Shown: positions 59,258-64,000 of the stretch, piece after piece
How positions within the stretch are numbered: the first letter of the stretch is position 1
Layout: each line of letters opens with the position of its first letter
Source: JAICWP01 sp035252015
Lineage (GTDB): Bacteria; Acidobacteriota; Terriglobia; Terriglobales; Acidobacteriaceae
Assembly (NCBI GenBank): GCA_035252015.1
Contig: DATFDP010000121.1
Coordinates: 1 to 64,000, forward strand
Direction: 5' to 3'
DNA: 64,000 bases
Notes under the pieces: model-generated
Seen by the model: only the letters and a program-made list of their open reading frames with translations
Databases searched by the model: none
Told to the model about the DNA's origin: nothing
Program-made: the position numbers and the translations under genes

Positions 59258-61282
59258 TCACGACGAAACCGCCGGCGTTCGCGGCTGCAGCTTAAGCAGG
59301 CGGTCCACATCGCGATCGTTGCTTCGCGCCAGATCGCGAACCTTGTTCCTGGCATATCGCAGTAGATTTCCTATGCTGGTGTGATACCAACAACACTCCG
59401 TCATCCGCGGCGACAAGCCGCAGAGAACGCGAAAATGTTCGGGTAGCGCGACGGGAGAGACCAGCAGCGCCGCGGCCACACGATGGTTGCCTTCAATGAT
59501 CGTGAGAGGACTGCTCTCATCTTCCCCGATGAGCAGGATGGAAGTCAGTTCGGCATTTTCCTGCCGCACCTCACCGCCGACAGCCCTCAGTTTGCGGTGG
59601 AACTCCTCGTCAAGTTCAGGACCAGCGTTGCGGATGCGTTCTACGATTTCATTCACGTAGAATCGGCCGCGGGAGAGCTTGCGCCATTGTGCGCGAGGGA
59701 AGAAGCGAAGACGCTCTATGTCGGCGGGTTGTAACTCCACCTCCCACCATTGGGCATCGCCTGGTAATTCACGCCATAACGCGCCACGCCGCCGGAACAG
59801 AAGGGCACGGCGGAGGGCGTTCTCCGCCTCACTCCCAAAGTCAGGATGTTCTACCAGGTGATGGAACTTTGTCCGATCCTCGTCAAATTCACGGTGATGG
59901 AACTCATTCCTCAGAAACTCGGCAATCACCTCGTCTTCTGCCAGCGGCCGCAGCTTGCGCATGGTCACCAGCGCGGGCACAACCGCGACCGGGGCGCGCA
60001 GGCGTAAGCGCGCTCGCAGAAAGGGCAGGCAAACAGTTAGCAGCAGCATCCCCAAAGCCACCAATTGCACCACCACCACCTGGCGCAGGGTTGAATGGAA
60101 ACCGAGAATCCCCAGCACGACCGCGCCGGCGAAGGCCAGTTGTATCCAGGCGCTGTTGGCAATTTTCCGCGACATCTCATAGGTAATGATCACGACGCTC
60201 AGCGAATACACACCGGTGGCGGCGGCATAGAGCACCAGCAACGAGGAATAAAAGGCCAGGTTCTGATGCACAAACGCCGCTCCGAATACCGCTCGCCAGA
60301 CGAGGTCAGGGAACAGCCACAAGGCCAGTGTGAAACCCCCGGTGATCAGGAGGACGATGAGCAGGGGCATGAACAGCACGTCGCGTTCGGTTTCTTCTCC
60401 AGTGCGCAGGCCGGCAGAAATAGGAAACATGGCGCTGACCACCGACCAGGACGACATATAAACCACTCTGCCGACCAGAGCCGCGGCAGCGTAGAGGCCG
60501 GCGGCTTCGGCTGCGAAAAAGTGCTTAACCAGGATGATATCCACGTTGTTGATCACCACCTGGCCTACGAAGAACACAATGGCCTGTATGCCTTCCCCGA
60601 AGGATGCCGGCAATCCCGGTTCGGGTGCCGCTTCCAACTCGCGCCCGGGGTAGCCGAAAACGTAGGCCGCCACCTCTGAGGCAGTAACCGCCGCAATGGC
60701 GCCATTTACGCCGAACCCGAAATGGATCAGCAAAAACGCTCCACCTAGCTTGACCACACCTTCGATGATGTAGTTCCAGGCCAACCGGCGGAAGGCGTAA
60801 ATCCCCTGCATGCCTCCACGGCGTACTCCCAGAGGAATGTAGAAAGCGATACCAATAGCCAGGAGGATGACCAGCGTGGGCGAATGCAGGTTGAGATAAG
60901 CGGAAATCGGTTCGCTGGCCAGGATCAGCAGGGAAGCGATGGCGATGCCGAACACCCAGGCACGCCTCCGCAGGCCCCGGTACACCGCCACCTTGGCCCC
61001 GCTGCTCTCATTCCGGGCCACGAATTTGGCGCAGACCAACTGGAAAGAAAGGGTAATGCAGGAAATCAGCATCAGCAGCGTGTAAACTGCTGCCGCTTCA
61101 CCGAAGGCAATTGGGCCCAGCAGCCGGGCTACGCCCACGTTGTAGAAGAGGTTAAGCAGGCTTACCAGGGCCGAACCGATCAGCAAAGTCAGGCTGCCGC
61201 TCACGATACGGCCCTGAGTGCCTCGCGAGCGCCGCTGGATGGCGCTCTGCAGTTGCTTGGCTATGGAGGTAAGTCGGGGCAT
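59258..61282 (-). CDS. Polysaccharide flippase fused to a ParB-like domain
   Basis: 674 residues from the ATG at 61282 (a GTG at 61309, directly after the upstream stop, adds nine). The N-terminal ~440 residues are a Wzx/MATE-type oligosaccharide flippase with 12-14 predicted transmembrane helices (GSLTLLIGSALVSLLNLFYN, GVARLLGPIAFGEAAAVYTL, and onwards). The C-terminal ~230 residues are soluble, with LTSILLIGEDESSPLTIIEG and NHRVAAALL, which resembles the ParB/sulfiredoxin-like I-x-G-x-H/R-R motif. This fusion is unusual. It should move lipid-linked glycan across the membrane. Confidence 0.8.
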   Translation of the reverse strand: MPRLTSIAKQLQSAIQRRSRGTQGRIVSGSLTLLIGSALVSLLNLFYNVGVARLLGPIAFGEAAAVYTLLMLISCITLSFQLVCAKFVARNESSGAKVAVYRGLRRRAWVFGIAIASLLILASEPISAYLNLHSPTLVILLAIGIAFYIPLGVRRGGMQGIYAFRRLAWNYIIEGVVKLGGAFLLIHFGFGVNGAIAAVTASEVAAYVFGYPGRELEAAPEPGLPASFGEGIQAIVFFVGQVVINNVDIILVKHFFAAEAAGLYAAAALVGRVVYMSSWSVVSAMFPISAGLRTGEETERDVLFMPLLIVLLITGGFTLALWLFPDLVWRAVFGAAFVHQNLAFYSSLLVLYAAATGVYSLSVVIITYEMSRKIANSAWIQLAFAGAVVLGILGFHSTLRQVVVVQLVALGMLLLTVCLPFLRARLRLRAPVAVVPALVTMRKLRPLAEDEVIAEFLRNEFHHREFDEDRTKFHHLVEHPDFGSEAENALRRALLFRRRGALWRELPGDAQWWEVELQPADIERLRFFPRAQWRKLSRGRFYVNEIVERIRNAGPELDEEFHRKLRAVGGEVRQENAELTSILLIGEDESSPLTIIEGNHRVAAALLVSPVALPEHFRVLCGLSPRMTECCWYHTSIGNLLRYARNKVRDLARSNDRDVDRLLKLQPRTPAVSS

Positions 61283-61309
61283 GGTTACAGCCAGCTCTCT
61301 TCGTCGCAC

Positions 61310-64000
61310 CTAGAACAACGACAATTGCACCACCGGTACGATGGTGGCTCCGTGCGAAAAATGGTAGAACTCCTGCTGCTGCACCCCGAAAGAAATCCGG
61401 AATGGATACGCCACCCGCACATCTCCGTTCCCGGAGTTGAGCATTTGCCGCACGGGCTTGACGTATGAGACGAGGAATCGGCTCTCTACGTTGTCGTAAA
61501 AATGCATTCCCTGGCCGCGTGAGTAGGCGAACTCACCCTGCGCCGACCAGTGGCTGTTCGGCCGGTATTCAAAGCGGAAGCCCGGACGCATAGCCTGTGC
61601 CAGAGCAAACTGGCTGCCCTGGACTCTCCAGGCCCGCAGGTAATCGCCCAAGATGCCGAAGGTCAGCTTTTCGCCAAACTTATGCTGAATGCCAAACCGC
61701 GTGCCGGTCTCGTAGTACTCCACAATGCGCGGGCGGAACAGCAGGTCGTCGCCCGAATACTCGGTGAACAGTGAGGTCCGGCCCCACGGCCGCCCCACGG
61801 TAAACCCAATTGTGCCTCTCAGTTCCCGCGAATGCAGTGGAACCTCGGTGAACGGTCCCGCTTCATGCATGGCGCTGGCCTGCACCGAAATCCAGTTGAA
61901 GAACGACGATGTTGACATGTACACAAACTGACGGAACAGGTTCTGGTTCATCGCGAGCGGTGCTTCCGTGTCGCGCCGCACAGTGAACTGAATTCCCGGG
62001 TTGAACACAATCCTGTTCGACCCCAGGCGGAGCACGGGATTGATTCCGGTGTTGAACGTAGTATCAAAAGTATTGCGATGCTGGATGAGCAACTCGCTGG
62101 GAAACGAGAGAGTGCCGTAATCGTTGCGTTCTTCGGTGAAGCCGGTGATGGTCGGCAGCCCGCCAATGTGCAGCTTGTAGCCGGCGTCCAGCTTGGTCTC
62201 GATCGAGTGGCGCGGAGCCGGCAGCAGTGCCGGATTATGCACTGCCAGCAACTTCGCATCCAACTGGTAAATGTTTATGTCCTCAAAAATGGGTTGCAGG
62301 GAAGCATGCGGCAGCACATTGACATTATCGGTAATCGGCCTGCCCTCCTGGCCAGCAACGTCCAGTTCCGAGCGCTCGGCATTTTCATCATCCAGCGCCA
62401 GGCTGTCCGCCTGGGCGAAAGCCATGAGCGCGTCCGGCAGGTTCTGTTGCTGCCGATAGACGTTGGCCTGCGCCATCATGTAGTCGAAGTTGTGTTCATA
62501 GTCGGAGGAATTGCCCAGGCTGGCCAATTCCGCCTGCGCATTCTGGCTATGGCCCTGGGCCAGGTCTGCATTGGCCATCCCGATGGCGATAACCGTGGCA
62601 TCGGCGCCCGCCATCTTGGCGCGCTGCAGGTATTGCCGCGCCAGATCGTAGTCATGGGTCTGCAGGAAAATATTCGCCGCTTGCACCAGGTCATCGGAGG
62701 TGATGGGCTCGGCTTCTCCGATGCGGGCTTCGGCAAATCCCAGGCTGACCTGCTGGCGGGCATCGTCGAACTGTCCATCGGTGGCAAATACGCGGGCAAT
62801 CGCCAGGCGAGCTTCCACGCGCTGGGCGTCCGGTGCGGTTAGCGCCCGTGCGAAGCGCTGCATGGCGGAATCACGGTCGCCCAGGGTCAGAAGCGCGTCT
62901 CCTGTGTCAAGCAAGACGCCGGTCTGGTCGCTACCCGTGCGCTCCGCCGCCTCAATGTAACGGAAAGTTTGCTGGCGATCGTGCAGGCGCGCATAGTTGT
63001 GCGCCATTTGTGCGTAGATGAACGGATCCTGCGGCGAAAGCGCTAAGGCTTGGTTCAGTGCATCAATGGCCTGCCGGTAGTGGCGCATGTGGTAAAGCGT
63101 TTCTGCGAGCGAAAGGTGAATCTGAAGATCGTCGGGCGCGTACTTCAGGGCCGCCTGGTACTCTTTCACCGAGTCCGGCAATAGCAATTGCTGTCGGTAG
63201 GCGCCGGCCAGCGCCAGGTGCGTGGCCTTGGAATCGCCGATGTAGCGCTGTGCCAGCTTTGTTTCCTTTACCGCCACCTCGGGATGGTGAAGCTGCAAGT
63301 TAGCGTACGCCAATCCCAGGTGGGCCTCGCCGTAATCCGGCTTTAAGTGGATGGCTTTCTGGAAATCAGCAGCGGCCTGGTGCGCGTTCTGTACGTCGTT
63401 GAGCACGAATCCGCGGTTCACCAGCCCCGTGGCCATGTTCGGGTCCAGTTCCAGGGCATGGCTGAAATCGTCAACCGCCTTGGTTAGCATCTCCGAATGC
63501 GTATGGACGTACCCGGCGATCAGCCACAGGTCTTTTTCCTTCGGCAGAATGGGCTGGTAGGTCTCGGCCAGACGCAGGGCTTCGTCGTAATGCCCCATGT
63601 AGAGCAGGTCGTAGGCAAGATACACCGGTGCTTCGCGGTCGCGTGGCAGCTTTTGGATCACCTGCCATCCCAGCTTGGCCGATTCCGCATAATTGCCCGT
63701 CCAGGTCAGGTAGCGTTCGTGCTCACGCATGACCTCAGGGTTGCTTTTCATGCGGCCCTGGGCTCGCTCCAGCCAGGTTTTCGCCAGCGGCAATTGATGT
63801 GATTCCAACGATGCATTCGCTGCGCCCGCCACAATCAGCGGATTATTCGCATTCAGCTTGTACGCCTTCTCGTATTCCTGCAGGGCGCGCGGATACTGAC
63901 CAAGCGCGGTGAACAAGTCGCCCAGCCCGAGATACGGCTCATAGGAATTGGGATAATACTTGACCGCGCGCAGCAGGTAATTTTGGGCGCCCTTGGGATC
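61310..64000 (-). CDS. TPR protein with C-terminal outer-membrane beta-barrel (polysaccharide export, BcsC/PgaA-like), 5' part cut by right edge
   Basis: The frame is open through the right edge; the segment above 63916 (GAQNYLLRAVKYYPNSYEPY and LGLGDLF) is also TPR, so the true start lies outside. About 896 residues are visible: tandem TPR units (e.g. HLGLAYANLQLHHPEVAVKE, IYAQMAHNYARLHDRQQTFR) up to about residue 540, then a beta-barrel domain rich in aromatic strands and ending VVQLSLF, whose final Phe is the outer-membrane assembly signal. The layout matches synthase-dependent exopolysaccharide exporters such as BcsC, PgaA and AlgK/AlgE pairs. It lies 27 nt upstream of the flippase start. 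Confidence 0.85.
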   Translation of the reverse strand, partial: DPKGAQNYLLRAVKYYPNSYEPYLGLGDLFTALGQYPRALQEYEKAYKLNANNPLIVAGAANASLESHQLPLAKTWLERAQGRMKSNPEVMREHERYLTWTGNYAESAKLGWQVIQKLPRDREAPVYLAYDLLYMGHYDEALRLAETYQPILPKEKDLWLIAGYVHTHSEMLTKAVDDFSHALELDPNMATGLVNRGFVLNDVQNAHQAAADFQKAIHLKPDYGEAHLGLAYANLQLHHPEVAVKETKLAQRYIGDSKATHLALAGAYRQQLLLPDSVKEYQAALKYAPDDLQIHLSLAETLYHMRHYRQAIDALNQALALSPQDPFIYAQMAHNYARLHDRQQTFRYIEAAERTGSDQTGVLLDTGDALLTLGDRDSAMQRFARALTAPDAQRVEARLAIARVFATDGQFDDARQQVSLGFAEARIGEAEPITSDDLVQAANIFLQTHDYDLARQYLQRAKMAGADATVIAIGMANADLAQGHSQNAQAELASLGNSSDYEHNFDYMMAQANVYRQQQNLPDALMAFAQADSLALDDENAERSELDVAGQEGRPITDNVNVLPHASLQPIFEDINIYQLDAKLLAVHNPALLPAPRHSIETKLDAGYKLHIGGLPTITGFTEERNDYGTLSFPSELLIQHRNTFDTTFNTGINPVLRLGSNRIVFNPGIQFTVRRDTEAPLAMNQNLFRQFVYMSTSSFFNWISVQASAMHEAGPFTEVPLHSRELRGTIGFTVGRPWGRTSLFTEYSGDDLLFRPRIVEYYETGTRFGIQHKFGEKLTFGILGDYLRAWRVQGSQFALAQAMRPGFRFEYRPNSHWSAQGEFAYSRGQGMHFYDNVESRFLVSYVKPVRQMLNSGNGDVRVAYPFRISFGVQQQEFYHFSHGATIVPVVQLSLF

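Noticed and set aside
1..64000. CRISPR arrays, insertion sequences, prophage or restriction-modification genes
   Set aside because: No regularly spaced identical repeats, no transposase or integrase, no phage or methylase/endonuclease pair could be found; the short repeats present have irregular spacing and no unique spacers.

Overview
The window carries the rpmH-dnaA-dnaN-gyrB block that marks a bacterial replication-origin neighbourhood, in GC-rich DNA with dense coding on both strands. Gene content (diderm outer-membrane barrel, many secreted proteins with LPDAPSA-type or Ig-like tails, DUF4139, DUF885 and DUF3536-GH57 proteins, a tldD-ppa-tldE block, a selenocysteine SelD) and abundant short intergenic repeats suggest an Acidobacteriota (Terriglobia-like) chromosome. 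This placement is inference from family content; there is no rRNA in the window to test it.

Layout. 1-3.7 kb, minus strand: start of a secreted protein running off the left edge, then jag, yidC, yidD, rnpA and rpmH (RNA-binding, membrane insertion, RNase P, L34). 4.2-10.6 kb, plus strand: dnaA, dnaN, mscL, gyrB, with a possible oriC in the dnaA-dnaN gap. 10.9-20.5 kb, plus: DUF4139 secreted protein, mfd, DUF885 secreted protein, galU, a thioredoxin-fold exported protein. 20.6-27 kb, minus: selD with an in-frame UGA and a SECIS-like hairpin, two paralogous membrane-anchored proteins, tldE-ppa-tldD. 27-32 kb: a lone PD-(D/E)XK-like protein, small unknown genes, ruvA and a frameshifted glutamine amidotransferase. 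32-41 kb, minus: GH57 enzyme, isocitrate lyase and malate synthase (complete glyoxylate bypass), ATP-dependent DNA ligase, methyltransferase. 41-48.8 kb: YqhQ-like DUF1385 protein, prfA, prmC, ogt, hemL, PilZ protein, polysaccharide deacetylase, deoxynucleoside kinase. 48.8-54 kb: phosphoesterase lipoprotein and two convergent paralogous glycoside-hydrolase-like proteins sharing a leader sequence. 54-64 kb, minus: a polysaccharide assembly and export cluster (two glycosyltransferases, thymidylate-kinase-like protein, proline-rich exported protein, STAS protein, degenerate sugar-nucleotide transferase with hexapeptide repeats, flippase fused to a ParB-like domain, TPR-outer-membrane-barrel protein cut by the right edge).

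Most notable: (1) selD must be read through UGA codon 18, and the codon is followed by a well-formed bacterial SECIS-like hairpin; (2) the same selD gene carries a 44-codon in-frame insertion that contains a copy of a ~70-bp intergenic repeat also seen at the left end of the window; (3) the two convergent glycoside-hydrolase-like paralogues share a 5' leader with two conserved blocks, one copy ending in an intrinsic terminator that abuts the ribosome binding site; (4) at least seven families of stuttering or palindromic short repeats occupy intergenic space and sometimes encode the last residues of proteins; (5) the polysaccharide cluster contains several atypical parts: a flippase-ParB fusion, a STAS protein lacking the phospho-acceptor serine, and a transferase lacking the nucleotide-binding loop.
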